Shown here: in pieces, positions 44,238-55,868 of the stretch | How the letters are laid out: each line of letters starts with the position of its first letter | Position numbering within the stretch: the stretch's first letter is position 1 | From: Laburnicola sp. R22_1 | Lineage: Eukaryota; Ascomycota; Dothideomycetes; Pleosporales; Didymosphaeriaceae | Reading direction: 5' to 3' | Assembly: GCA_014281115.1 (NCBI GenBank) | Contig: JACONQ010000019.1 | Span: 62,001-126,000 of the forward strand | DNA length: 64,000 bases | The notes under the pieces: model-generated | Seen by the model: the letters and a program-made list of their open reading frames with translations, nothing else | Database searches by the model: none | What the model was told of the DNA's origin: nothing | Program-made: the position numbers and the translations under genes

Positions 44238-45382
44238 TTTGTATGTGTATCTTGAAAGGAATGGTGGTAGTACAAATGATTGGAGTGCTTTCCGGAGACA
44301 AGGCTCGATTGAAGACGCCGTTCTCTTAAATCATTCGGAACGACTGCTACGGTATGCAAGGCAGCAGGCGTTTAGTCGGCGCCAACGACGGGTTTGTTTG
44401 CTCGTATGCTGCAGGCAAGCGTAACAGGTTCACCCGAACGACCAATGATGAATGCATCTCGTTTAACCTTGCCGTATTTGTGACAGGTCGCATGCGCCCA
44501 GGCGCGGAATCGCCTCTCCTGAGAGGTCGTTCTGGAGTTATGAAACATTTAAATAGCGTATCGCAACATCGCGGGTGTTTCGGCCCCATTCTGAAGGAAG
44601 GATTTCGGAGCTTGGGACTGTTCGACGATGGAAGATGGTGGGCAGGCACAGGTTGATAGACAGCCTGACAAGGCGCTAAAACACCAGCCACGCTTGGCGT
44701 ATGATGTTCCCGTTCGACCCAAGGCACCCAACATTGACAGCCTCAATTGAATAAACTGAACTTGACTCATGATGGCTTAGGTTGGATAGGGAGAAAACAA
44801 TGGAGTGGAAGCAGTTGCACTTCGCCATCCTGTTCTAGCTTTGCCAGCCCTAGCGTCATCCGTTGATCTGCTCGGGAGCTGTTGCCCCGGCTCATCCTGA
44901 ATGGCGAGATCTTTGCATCATATTTTAGGCGTGGGACCGACTTCCCTGATTACGAGACTAACGCCTTAGCATAAGACGAATGGGACGTGTGTACTGTACA
45001 GCGCTACATTAATACAGACATTCAAGCGTGTACTAACAACTGCAAAGAAATGTATCAAGCCACTAATAGCTCTATTAGAATAGAGATCTAGGGTAATCCT
45101 AACAACTAAAAAGAACTGTACTTCTCAAGATAGGCTGAGAACTGGTGAAAAGGTGAAGGACGTGACAGGGTTTCCAGGCCTGCTGCTTGTTCCTCCATCG
45201 CCGGTGAACCTAATGCAGTATGACCCCTACATTGGGATGCATAGAGAGGGCTCGCATATGAAAAACAGCGCAATGTTTAAATCCATCAAAGATCCCCTCA
45301 TGATTCTTCCTCGACCTCTAAACACCTACTACCTCCTAAATCTTTGCGTTAGACACTGTGCTTTAAGTTACACGATCTGAAG
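44238..45382. other. Intergenic, nothing recognised
   Basis: About 1.1 kb. The right half (44950-45150) is more AT-rich. Short frames on both strands overlap each other and lack motifs. The left 200 bp is the GTPase promoter. Confidence 0.5.
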
Positions 45383-45679
45383 ATGTCTAGTGGCAGCAAC
45401 GCCAATAATGCCAGTACTCAAGCCAATACGAGTGCGAGTCGTACTACCGGAGTGTCTAATTCCGGTACCGCGGGACCTACGCAAACGGAACAGCAACGCC
45501 GGGACGCAGCGGCTGTCGCGCAAAGCCTCAGCGATCCAGAAAACGTAGCGCTTATGAAGCGGATGGGCGAGTCTTCACAGGAGAAGCGCCAGCGTAATAT
45601 ATTTCACTCAGAGTCTGACAGGAGCGCAGAGATCAAGCTCTGCAGAAGTCATACAGGGTGGGAAGCTTCCAGGCATTAG
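45383..45679 (+). CDS. Small Ser/Asn/Thr-rich ORF, doubtful
   Basis: A 98-codon frame beginning MSSGSNANNASTQANTSA has a low-complexity first half and a charged stretch (LSDPENVALMKRMGESSQEK) that looks protein-like. No family is recognised. It lies 280 bp upstream of the APH-like gene on the same strand. It may be a real small gene, a first exon, or a relic in this decaying region. Confidence 0.3.
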   Translation: MSSGSNANNASTQANTSASRTTGVSNSGTAGPTQTEQQRRDAAAVAQSLSDPENVALMKRMGESSQEKRQRNIFHSESDRSAEIKLCRSHTGWEASRH

Positions 45680-45955
45680 CCAAGGACCTTTACCTTGAAT
45701 AGGCTAAGCCTGACGGGTAATGCCAAGCAGCTAGGCTAGTCTGGAGGAACCGCAAATCGCCTGACTAATCAGAGGGCTGAGCGGATCCTCCCTGCTATTG
45801 AATTAAAATCGTATCTTGTTGCGTACCTCTAACCTGTCTGACTCCTCTTTTGCGTCTGCCTCCCACCACGTCTGCCTGCCTCGCTTCGCTCCTCTCCACG
45901 CCTTCGCTGTCCTCCGGTCTCGCTCCGCTTTATCGCCCTAAACTATTCTTCTTAG

Positions 45956-47348
45956 ATGGACTGGGATGAGCGGGCAGAGCTTGCACATGAGGCGCTGTCC
46001 CTCAGATGGTTCAGCAAGTTTCGTGAGCAAAAGTTCCGTATAGCCGATTGGGTCTCTTCTTACCGAGATGGTCAATCGAGCACAATTATTAGCAACCACT
46101 GTGGCTCCTTTAATTGGAGCTGCCGTCTGCGTTTTGAGGACAATGTGGAATGGTTAATTCGGTTTCCTGTTCCTGGAAGAGTTATGGACTGTGATGAGAA
46201 GTTACGTCGAGAGGTCGCCGCAATGTGCTTGGTCAGGCAAAAAACTAAAATTCCGGTGCCCAAGGTTCATGCCTGGGGTCTGTCAAACGATTTAGGATTG
46301 GGGCCTTTTATTATAATGGATTACGTCCGTGATGGACAGTCACTTGGTGATCTTTGGCGGGAAGCGCCTGAGGAACGAACACTACGAACCGACATCAGTG
46401 AACGCGACCTGCGTATTGTGTTTCGCCAGATAGCGGGGTTTTACCTCGAGCTTTCAGCATTGGAGTTTCCTAATATCGGGTCTCTATCAATCCGGGACAA
46501 CCAGAGTATCCACGCGGATCTGAGCCCAATAACTCTGAAGATGCAAGAAATAGAGGCACATTCGGGAGTAAAAGTTAGAGGTATTGTAAGTCCTAGCCTT
46601 ATTTATATGGCGAAACTAATTGTAATAAGGCCACCACCCGGTAACGTTTTCCTCTGCAAGGGAATACTTTTACGACGTCGCTAAGCAAGACATGGAGCAA
46701 CTGCACGAGCAACCTAACTCAATTGACAACGAGGATGACGCTCGAGCCAAATACAACTTCCGTCACCAATTTAACACCGTCCTTCCACGTTTCGTCGCTG
46801 ACGACAAGTACAATCAGACCAGCTTCAGACTAATATGCGATGATTTCCGCTACGGGAATATGATTGTAAACAACGCGAGCGATCTCAAGATAATTGCAGT
46901 AATAGACTGGGAGTGGGCATACACCGCGCCGTACCAAATGTTTAGCTCAGCGCCGCGATGGCTTCTAATTAAGAATCCAATCCTCTGGGAAGCGCCTGAT
47001 GGCTCACAATTTCAGCGATACATGGCTTGCCTAGAGCTTTTTCTCAGCGAGCTGGAACTCGAGGAGAGCAGAAGAAGTGAAGACCATAATAGGCTTTCTT
47101 ACCTCATGCGGAAGTCTCTGAGCGACGGCAGATTCTGGTTTCACGAACTGGTATACAGTTGTTTCACGGCTGCTGACAACCCAGCATGGAAAGCCATTTG
47201 CGAGATGCTCCCTGATATCAGTAATCTGGCATCTTCCCCCCAGCCCGAGCTTGATGTCTTCGTGGAAAAGAAAATGAAGCAGCTGGAGGTGTATATGGCA
47301 GAATGGAACGCAATCAAGAAAGACGGAGTTTTGGCTAGAGTGGAATAG
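45956..47348 (+). CDS. Aminoglycoside phosphotransferase (APH)-family kinase-like protein
   Basis: Exons 45956-46580 and 46630-47348, with a 49-bp intron (donor GTATTG, phase 1), give 447 residues. N-lobe: SFNWSCRLRFEDNVEWLIRF and an ExxxxxLxRxKTxIPVPKVHAWG-type hinge with FIIMDYVRDGQSLGDLW. C-lobe: the Brenner-type loop ICDDFRYGNMIV (Asp and Asn of HxDxxxxN, with the usual His replaced) and VIDWEWAYTAP supplying the metal-binding Asp. This is the common fungal expansion of APH-like proteins, whose substrates are mostly unknown; antibiotic resistance should not be assumed. The frame is intact despite the decaying surroundings. The alternative donor at 46585 (GTAAGT) would hit a stop. Confidence 0.82.
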
Positions 47349-48622
47349 AGTGAAGCAGGGCCGCGTTTTCTGGAGTGCTGAAGTCTCACGGCGCAAATTG
47401 CTATAGGATTAGATAGAGGAATTCGAAGTCGTATCGTAGGGCGGGGGCACAACGCTGAGATGTTTTAGACGCGCGACGTTGGAGCACGCCAAGGCCAGCT
47501 GCAAAAGCCTAACTTCGACTCCATACGCGACGTTTCGCGTTCCCACCTCCGCCGGAACCTCTTTGCCCACTTTCGCATAATCTGCGATGGCTGTCGTTCA
47601 ACTGCAGGTATCGTTCCGAAAGGCAGCATGATCTCTAGTACGACATGCGCCCAACCTCGCTAACTTGCAATCAGTTCCGCTCGAGGTTGTAGTGGCACGG
47701 CCGGCGACGTTTTCCATCACAATCCCGACCACACCTACCCGGACCGTATCCCGTGTCGCCACCAGCCTCTTCCGCTTTCCCAGCTGCGGCAGAGGTGCGT
47801 GATATATCGGCATCTCGGTGAAGGCCGCTAATGAGCGCTGCGCCGTGGCACTACGGACACACTCTCTTGGTGGATGAGACGCTCCCGTTCGGGAAGACGG
47901 CCGTGTCGACCTGAGCCTCTGCCTGTAGAGGGCTGATTGTCTGGTTGTCGCTGTGAGGATCGATGGACAAGGTCCGCTGGGCATCGGCGGCGGCTCAGGC
48001 TATAGCGTTGGATAGTAAGGAAGTAGTAGTTGATCTCATAGAACGCTTCCTCATTATGTTGAACTTGGAGCCATGTTTGCCAGCCGGCATGTGCGATGCC
48101 GGCGAGCGAGGGAAGAGATATATGTACGATGGCAACAGCATGCACAGCAAATATGAATGATTGCGGGCTCGCTGGGCAATAGCAGCAGGAGACGCGGTTG
48201 TCGTTCTACAGGCATAACGGGCTGCAGCTGTGGTAGTACGTTCAACAATATTTAACGCGCTCGACCAACACAAGAAGGCAACAAATCACTGCTTCTGCCA
48301 TACCTGCAATCGTTCGTTCGCTACTAGGAATGGCCTCGAGTAACACAAACAAGCCCTTCACAGAAGCAAAAGAAGCCCCGCGTTGGTCTAGGGCCAGTGA
48401 GTCAGATTCGGATTTATACTTGGCCGCGCTCCGGAGAAAACCCGGGTTCCTTCCTAACGTTAAGCCAACAAATAATTTTCGTACTCATGAAGAGGGTTCG
48501 GGACGTGGTGGTGTTGATTTGCGGTGTTAGCGGAACAAGCTCCACCACGGTCGCCACGGAGGTGTGCAGATCTGGGCTAGGGTCCCATCTACTTGTAGGG
48601 GACAAAAAGGGGCTCCACGGTA
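47349..48622. other. Intergenic, possibly decayed sequence
   Basis: About 1.3 kb between the APH-like gene and the mariner element. Several minus-strand frames of 60-130 codons overlap and have no motifs. A plus-strand frame at 48330-48530 (MASSNTNKPFTEAKEAPRWS) is protein-like but short and lies next to the element. No gene can be supported. Confidence 0.4.
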
Positions 48623-50156
48623 CGGAGGTGCCTTTCAAAAGTTTTTGCCCACCTTGGCGAGCAGGGGGTTCTGTGCTATTCCTAATTAAGAGCGTTCTCC
48701 GGCTGGCTCTAGCTCTGGCTTCCTGAGCCTCCGACCCTCCTTATACTCGTTGCCTCCATTGAGCTCAAGGATCTGTTCTATATGGTATGGAATCCGCTCA
48801 ATCCAAGCCTGTATTTTCTCCTGAGGCAGCTCTCTCCAGCACTGCTCCCATGCCCGTACTGCCTCTGCTCTATTCTTAGGAGCTCCTTTCTTCGTAGTAG
48901 CCCTTTTCATCTATGGCCAGCAAGGCTCAATAGAATTCAAATTAGGAGAGTTACCACACTAGATAATCCTCTTAACATCATGAATGCTATATATATAGCT
49001 TTGAACGTAGTGGTTGTGAGAAGGCGCCTTGTCTTCCTGTACAACTGTTCTAGGCTGCGTAGCCTTACACTGCTTTGCAAAAGGAATAAGCTTTGGCAGC
49101 AGAATTATTGTCTGGTACCGGTACTAGTCAATTCCTGAGCCACTGCCTCGGCTGAGCTTTCCAGTCCTCTGGTTCCATCTCCACTAGGGCAGCCGTCCAG
49201 GCTTAGTACGGAGACCTAGGCGACGCATGCCATTCTCAAGCTCCCACTCAGCCTTTTTGATAGGCTCAAGCTCCTTGTTCAGTTCATCAATTTGAGCAGC
49301 AGCAGCCTCCTTCTCTTTCTTTGTTTCTGGCGTCCAGCAGTGGCAGGGGCCCTTCTTGTCGTACGAGAAACAGCCCCAAAACATAAATTCAGAGTAGCCT
49401 TTCCATCTCTCACGAATACAGCTCCGTACGAAGGCCTTATCTGCTTTCCTCCATACTCGATATCCTCCACGCCTATGGTTGAGAACAACAGACGTTTCGT
49501 CTGACTAGATAACATTCTTCCAATCTTCAAGCGTCCAGTCTTGATGGGCCTGGCACCACTTATATCGATCCTCCTTTATCTGCTTCATCAACCCAGGCTT
49601 CCTCGTTGGCTTGGTCTTCTTGAAGCCTGCCTTCCTTAAGATTCGCCAGACTGTGGCAGCTGAGATATTGAATCCTTCTTGGCTAAGTGCGCCAGCAACG
49701 TCAGCGCAAGACTTCTCTCGCCCATATCGATCAGTGCGTACGGTGTTGACTACTTTCTCGGAGACTTCAGATTGCTTTGATGGCCGGCCAGATCGATAGG
49801 CGTTTTCAAGATGCTTATCTTCAAGCTTCAGCGGCCGCTGGCCTGGATCGAAACCTCGCTCGATTGCTCGCGCGTATATAGAGTTGATCGTACGCTTCTC
49901 GATTCCAGTGAGTCCGGTGATCTCATTGTTTGACTTGCCTATAGCCTTAAGAACGACTACCGTGGCACGAGTAGAGTTATCGTGATGAACCATAGCGACA
50001 GTACTAGATAGATCAATTGACAGAGAGTAGTAGTTACAGAGGGTAAGGCCTGAGGTTGAGAAGTGGCCACGTCAACTCGGAGATGCTTCCCGATCTGGAA
50101 TGTGGCGCATACCCCTGCTCGCCAAGGTGGGCAAAAACTTTTGAAAGGCACCTCCG
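48623..50156 (-). mobile_element. Tc1/mariner transposon with 45-bp perfect inverted repeats
   Basis: The left end from 48623 reads CGGAGGTGCCTTTCAAAAGT and the right end, read on the other strand from 50156, begins with the same bases; identity continues for 45 bp without mismatch. Both ends abut TA (48621-48622 and 50157-50158), the target duplication of Tc1/mariner elements. The 1,534-bp length and one internal transposase frame fit a full-length element. The intact repeats contrast with the damaged transposase. Confidence 0.95.
48686..49993 (-). pseudogene. Inactivated Tc1/mariner (IS630-type) transposase
   Basis: The minus-strand frame starts MVHHDNSTRATVVVLKAIGK, a helix-turn-helix DNA-binding region, followed by GRPSKQSEVSEKVV and an AATVWRILRKAGFKK segment. 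It stops at 49505 with TAG exactly where the family has Trp before the first catalytic Asp (SDETSV). The frame continues with a second catalytic Asp in VVQEDKAPSH, and the third position reads NSPNLNSIEP, where the family has Asp. Another TAG interrupts before MKRATTKKGAP. TGG to TAG twice and GAT to AAT once are G-to-A changes; the two TGG changes fit the RIP signature (CA to TA on the other strand). The protein must be dead in cis. Confidence 0.88.
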
Positions 50157-51433
50157 TAACTTGTTTTCGCTTGATGTTGGGGACCCGCCCTTGGCGCAGC
50201 ACCAGCCACATATACGTCATAGGTCCTAGTTGATGTGTGGCGCTGCTGCTGAGTCACCAAGAGCGAGATGAGTCCGCGCCGGCCATTAAGCAACCTTCGC
50301 GATGCATCTCAACTTACCTCTGCCTATATCGTAGACCCCTCTAACAGCGCATTAGCATATCCCACCGCCTGCGACATGAACATAGGCATAAGTTATGCCC
50401 CATAGCAAAGGTAGCTTGATTGCCGTTGGCGCAGACTGGTCGCGGATCCACAAGCTGAGACCTCTAGTCAATGAAGCGCAGCCAATGCGTTCTCTGAGGA
50501 TGCGCCCTCCTTCCCAGCGCCCGCATCATCTTTACGCTCCCTGTCCCCTCCAAAGAAGACAGCTTCTACAAAGGCGGATCTGGCATATCGCTACTTGAGT
50601 CCGTGACGCGGCTGCAGAGCCGTTGCGAGGTGAGACTGGCTTGCGTTCACTCAGGCATAATATACTGACAGCATCAGAATCGACTGTTCGGCTCGCTAAC
50701 AACGAACTCTCCCGTTCCACTCACCGACCATGACCACAGAATCATCGACAACACCTTGTCCGACGCATTCGAGCAAGTGGAGAAATGACGCGAGTGTAAG
50801 CTCCTCCAGGCGTCACTTCCGAAGCTCGCCTCAAGAGGCGAGCTTTACCCTTAATGGCGTTCGGCTTGGACAATAGCTTTCCGGTGTGCGGGCCTCTGGC
50901 CCATCATCGGATTCGACAACAGGCCTCATAGCAGCAGCGACAGCCTGTGAGGAGGAGAGGCAGCGTTCGGACATCCGTGTCCAATGCTGGTGGAACTCGT
51001 CCAAGTGGAGCCTGGGGTCGTCACCATCGCGGTATCTCAGATTGGTGAGAGACCTGAACAGCGTGATGGAGGTGTTGCCCGTGTCTCAGTCGAATCGTAC
51101 AGCCCTGGTGTACCGACCCTCCCCACGTCGGACACCGATGTAACCGACACCGAAGAGGACGGGACTGTGTCTTCGGACCAATCTAGTACGGCAACATTTG
51201 TGGTAGAATAAAAGTGGTGTCTGCGTTCGTGACCTGTGCCACAGCAGAGCAAGCAGCAGCCTGGTCATTAAACCCCGCCAAGGCAGGCCGAAAACGGCGT
51301 AGCATCTAACAGATATTCCTACCTAACACTTCTACTTAAGGCGGGAAGGAGTGCGGTAGACTTTGTCGTAAGGAACCTGGATTTTTCAGAGTATTTATGC
51401 TAAGAAACTATACCGTACATAAAGCCCTCCCTC
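50157..51433. other. Intergenic with possible coding remnants
   Basis: About 1.3 kb. A plus-strand stretch around 50560-50790 contains protein-like words (GISLLESVTRLQSRC; RIIDNTLSDAFEQVEK) that could be two exons of a lost gene, but no start or family is visible. Confidence 0.35.
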
Positions 51434-52561
51434 CTAGACACGCAACTCGACCAGAACGCCGACCTGATGATTCTCGGCAATAGGAGGCCTTTGAGTAAGG
51501 GAGGGGTTCTCTAGGAGCTGTGCGCGTCGCTCGTCGATAGCCTGGAGAATATCGGTCATAGAGCGCTGAAGTTGAAGGACAAGCATGGTGTCGCGTATGT
51601 CCGCAGGCTTAGTGTCCCAGCCTGGGATGGACTTGCGAACCAGGGACTGGTAGACACGACCCCAGCACTGACGACCCTGGATCACTTGGCTCTCTATCCA
51701 GCGTACGATGGCGTCGGGCGACATGGGGACCAGCGTAGACGGCGTGGGTGAGAAGACCCCAGGCGCGAGGCCGAACTGGTCGCCCTTGCCGACCTCGCGG
51801 GAGGCGACGACGCGAAGGGTCGCGTTGGCTGCGGCGGCATCTGCCTGCTCACGCGCAACCTGCCATAGCCGGTCTGGAGCAAGTTGAAGGCCCCCGACGA
51901 TGGTCCGCTGTGCTTGGATAGAGTTGTCAGCGGTGCGAACTGGTACGTACTGGTTGCCGGCAATGCTGATAATGCAGCTGGGGGCTTCGGTAAGCTCCTT
52001 GGCGGCGAACTGGATGGGCCCTTAGACGTCGCTTGTCCTGCCGAAGCGGGCAGACATGGAGACGATAATGCGGCCGCCGTCCGCGAGAAGGCGTTTCCAG
52101 ATTAACAACGCCTGCCGTCGCTGGGTCGGCGGGATCGTATTGAAGACGTGGAGGACGAAGATAAAGTCGAACTTGGCTGGCTGTCCGACGTTCTGGTGGA
52201 TGAGGTTGGGGAGGGCGCCGTCGGTCACGCTTCCTCTGACGAGGTGGACCTTTTGTGCGTCAGTGCCGGCTGGAGCGACGGTGAGGTGGGAGCGGGCGAG
52301 GCGGTGGGGCACATCGATGTCGAGGAAGCCTTAGACAGCATTGAGGCCAATGCATAGACCGGCTTGGACTGCTGTCTTTGCAGCCGCAAGTACTTCTCCG
52401 CCGCCAGTGCCAAGATCGAGGACACGCTCACCGGGCTGGAGATTGGCCATCTGGATGGCGAGTTTGGCGTCTGGTGTAAAAGAGCTAGTGAGGTATTCGA
52501 CCTTGCCGGTAAGGTGGCTGTAGGCAGCGCGGACTTCGCTGACATTAGCAAAGAGCACCAT
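51434..52561 (-). pseudogene. Class I SAM-dependent methyltransferase frame with two in-frame TAA codons
   Basis: One continuous minus-strand frame of about 375 codons starts MVLFANVSEVRAAYSHLTGK, carries SAM motif I VLDLGTGGG, a FDFIFVLHVFNTIPPTQRR post-motif segment and ADGGRIIVSMSARFG, and ends VGVLVELRV. Two TAA codons interrupt it, one after GLNAV at about 52330 and one after GRTSDV at about 52023. Both read GTC-TAA-GG and each is one C-to-T step from CAA. Elsewhere the frame is intact and GC-biased, so decay is recent or the stops are tolerated. Motif II has Asn (GLNAV) where an acidic residue normally contacts the SAM ribose. The C-terminal roughly 180 residues are outside the methyltransferase fold and not recognised. 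Confidence 0.65.
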
Positions 52562-54867
52562 TGTGAGTCACGTGTCTGCAAGCGCGAGTATAGTTAGCAA
52601 CAAAGCAGCCACGCTTGCAGTTAAGGCAATCGCGAATATACGCACCTTGTGGGCTTGAAGAAGACGTGGTGATAGGGTTGAGGCGCCTGCGGAGTTGGAG
52701 GCAGAATGTTAAGGGCGAAGATGAGAGATGGGAGATGGGCGAGTGACGACGATTCCAGGAAGGAAGGCGCGATTGCTGGGTGGACTAGGTGATATGAGGT
52801 GGGAGCGTTGGTGGGTGAGGGACTGTTTGCTCTTCCCGTCGCCGTGCTCGTTACCAGTCTAGTAATCGCGCCTTCCTCGCCCGCGTTCCTCAAAGGGTCT
52901 TAGCTACACTCACGCCTTCGCCTGCATTCCGCCACCTGTACCTTCCACCGCCGCTCAACAGCTCCAGCGGAAACCACCAGCTACGTTACCGAGCTTCACT
53001 AAGCCGTTCAGCATCACTGCAGCATAGCTCTGTATAGCTATTCCACAACTCCTCCGCCGCCACCGACGCCTTTGGTGGATGGACCCTACTGAAAATGGCC
53101 TTTTTGGTAGCCCCCAAGGCCCTTAACTCCCGCTGCACACCTCGTACACGGCGGTCAACATCACCATGTCAACCTTCTAATTCAAGCTCGACCCGGACAA
53201 AGCTGGGGACAGTGCGGCCGGAGCTGTTAGGGATTCGGGTTTGGTAGGACAGCCTATTCACCTCACCATCCTACAACGCCATTTACATCCCCTCTCCTAT
53301 CGGGGCAGCTTCCGAAACCCTCGCCTTACCCGCGGTCACGACTGCCCTTCCCCTCAACTTCACTTTCGACAATAACCTCAGGGACCTCGCCTCCAACGCC
53401 GTCGACTCTCCCGGGCCTAAAGGAAAAGACGTTAAAGCGCGATCTTGTCGCGCACAGACAGATCGGCCATTAGCCGCTCATTCGACGCCCGCCGGCCTCC
53501 TTCAACTACCAGCGAGAACGCCCGCAGACAGCGCACACCTCAGCAACAATATAAAGCAATTAGGACTTGATCAGCTGTGGGCACAGTTGGGTATACCTGG
53601 ATAGAAAATTCTTCCAAGAATCTTCTCCAAAAAAAAAAAAAATGTGCCTCGTGATTTCAGTTGGGATAACAGGACTACCTTGACGTGACACATGAGCAAG
53701 TGAGCAAGCTCTTCACCCTTCAGGGATGAGACGGAAAGCTTCCACATTTCCCAGTTGATACAACTAAGCAAGCAGCGCACACCTCCCCCATCCAATCCCA
53801 CAGCAACACCAAACACGAAAGACTAGCCACGGTATATCCCAGCGCAGACACCGCCTAAAACCCGCCTAGAGAACACGGCTTCCTTTCAAGAAGGGAAATA
53901 TCGCCGGGCGGGAGAAATGACGCCGGAGCTGTCGTGTCAATTATGCCCTGCTATGGAAGTTGGGTATCAGGAAGGTATGGCTCTGGGCTAGGGTCCTTAG
54001 AAAGTACGCTGTCCGTGTACTTCGACTTGCCTGTGCGATGCTGAAGCGGGACTACGTCTGTCTAATGTGGCGTTAAATTAACTACCTAGGGATAGAACGA
54101 CAAAGGCTTTCATCTCAAATAACATGACAAAAAAAGCAGAGCCCCCTAATTAGCGTAGTCTGTCTAATTTGACTAAGTGCGATAGATTTTTCTGGAGTTT
54201 ACCTTGGTTTCGACGGATTTTGTTGTCACGGAGCGACAAGGATCTTATGGAGATTCAAACTAGGGAGGAGCTGGCGGAAGTATGTGGCCTTGGGGATGTG
54301 GAGGTTGGCAAGATGTTGTTGTTGGTGTTTTTGTGTGTGGTGGTTGATGGTGCTGGGGGAGACGATTTGGATGGAGGGTTGGATGGCGACGGTTGAGCTG
54401 GGTAGGTATATATCTACCTATTTATCTAGACTAGCTGCACGACATGGATGCATTGTATGCGCCTAAGCGACAGATAGATAGATAGTCATATGTTTACCCC
54501 TTAGTGTTATAGTAGACTAGATCCTTGTTCTTGGGAAGTAGATGTTTCCCTTGGACTCGGGCTGGGTGTATATGCTGTATTATATCTGTCCATCTTACTT
54601 ACTCATCTATCCAATCTATTATTGGTAGATTCCTACTGCGCCTGCCTATAGCGTGAGTAGCGGATGCGTAAGTTGCACTTCTGTAGGTCTCACTCTGGAG
54701 ATTATGCGTCCGTCTACTGTAGATTCTAGAACACCAAACGTAGGTGCGAGTCATACAGCTCGAACGCCACCCCACCTTATGACTCAACACCCCACCTTCA
54801 CCATAAACAATCTGCCTATCGATCAACATGCCGACTCAGACCTCATTCATCAGCTTTCATTTCTACC
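52562..54867. other. Gene-poor, decayed stretch
   Basis: About 2.3 kb upstream of the Mpr1-like gene. It contains a start-less coding relic (listed separately), a poly-A run near 53627-53641, and a gata repeat at 54473-54484. No intact gene is seen. Confidence 0.5.
53248..53604 (+). pseudogene. Start-less 118-codon coding relic
   Basis: The frame from 53248 to a TAG at 53602 has no ATG but its first 60 codons are strongly protein-like (YNAIYIPSPIGAASETLALP; FTFDNNLRDLASNAVDSPG). Just upstream a different frame reads FKLDPDKAGDSAAGAVRDSG, suggesting a frameshift near 53245. The C-rich pattern AC/CC at third positions supports former coding. The family is not recognised. Confidence 0.4.
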
Positions 54868-55868
54868 ATGGCTTACGGGAAAGTACGCGGCATCACAAAG
54901 CCGACCGGCGACATCCCAGCACGCATCTACCCCATCGAAAACAACGCCTCAGCCACCCGCGCAGCCATCCTAACCATCCCCTTCGACTTCGCAGCCGGCG
55001 ACGAACTCGACGCCCACCTAGCAAAGAGCCTCCGTGACGACTTCAACGAGTACGTCAAACTTGCCGCACACGCACACGCACACGCACACGCACACGCACA
55101 CGCACACGCCAACCCCCTCCCGCCCTCCCCAACGCATACCTACCTACCTACCTAACCCCCCGAACCAGCGTAATCACAGCCGGCCGGACCTACCCCCAAG
55201 AAGAACCCCTCGACCCCGCATCCTACACCGCCTACTTCCTCTCCCACGACTTCATCCTCGGCCTCTTTCTCACCCAGCCACAACGCGAATCCCTGCACGA
55301 CGCTGCATCCCCCATCCCCGCGACCGGCCTCCCCCTCTCCCCCACCCAAACATCCACCATCATCACCATCGGAGCAAGCAAATCGCGCCTCCTCCTCCCC
55401 CTCCCCCCACACGCATCATCATCATCATCACCCCCCTCATCATCCCCAGCAGCAGCGCCCACCATCCCCCTCCCCCTCCCCAACCCCCCTTCCCCGTACG
55501 CCTTCGCATACTACATCAAACCCAACTACCCAGGCCGCTCCTCGCACCTCTGCAACGCGGGCTTCGTCGTGCCCCCTGCGCTGCGCGGACGCGGGCTGGG
55601 CCGCGTGGCCGCGCGCTCGTTTTGCTTCTACGGCCCGGCCTGTGGGTATAGGGGGAGTGTGTTTAATCTTGTGTATGCGAGTAATGAGGCGAGTGTGCGG
55701 TTGTGGACGCGGTTGGGGTTTCGGAATGTGGGGAGGATTCCGGGGGCGGGGAGGTTGAAGGGGGAGGAGGGGGAGGGGGAACGAGAGGAGTGGGTGGATG
55801 CTTGGGTTGTGTATGGGGATTTTGAGGTTGTTGGGTGGAGAGATGGGGAGGGGGAGGAGGGGAAATGA
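54868..55868 (+). CDS. GNAT N-acetyltransferase, Mpr1-like
   Basis: Exons 54868-55049 and 55169-55868 give 293 residues; the 119-bp intron contains a (CACACG)n microsatellite and a tacc repeat. The C-terminal half has the GNAT fold: YYIKPNYPGRSSHLCNAGF (beta strand and the conserved Cys-Asn-Ala-Gly), the acetyl-CoA loop LRGRGLGRVAA (RxxGxG/A), and the segment SVFNLVYASNEASVRLWTRL with LGFRNVGRIPGAGRLKG. These are close to yeast Mpr1, which acetylates L-azetidine-2-carboxylate and proline-cycle intermediates and lowers oxidative stress. The N-terminal region with a Pro/Ser-rich insert (about residues 150-190) is longer than in Mpr1 (229 residues). The gene converges with ERG3. Substrate assignment is inference from similarity. 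Confidence 0.85.
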
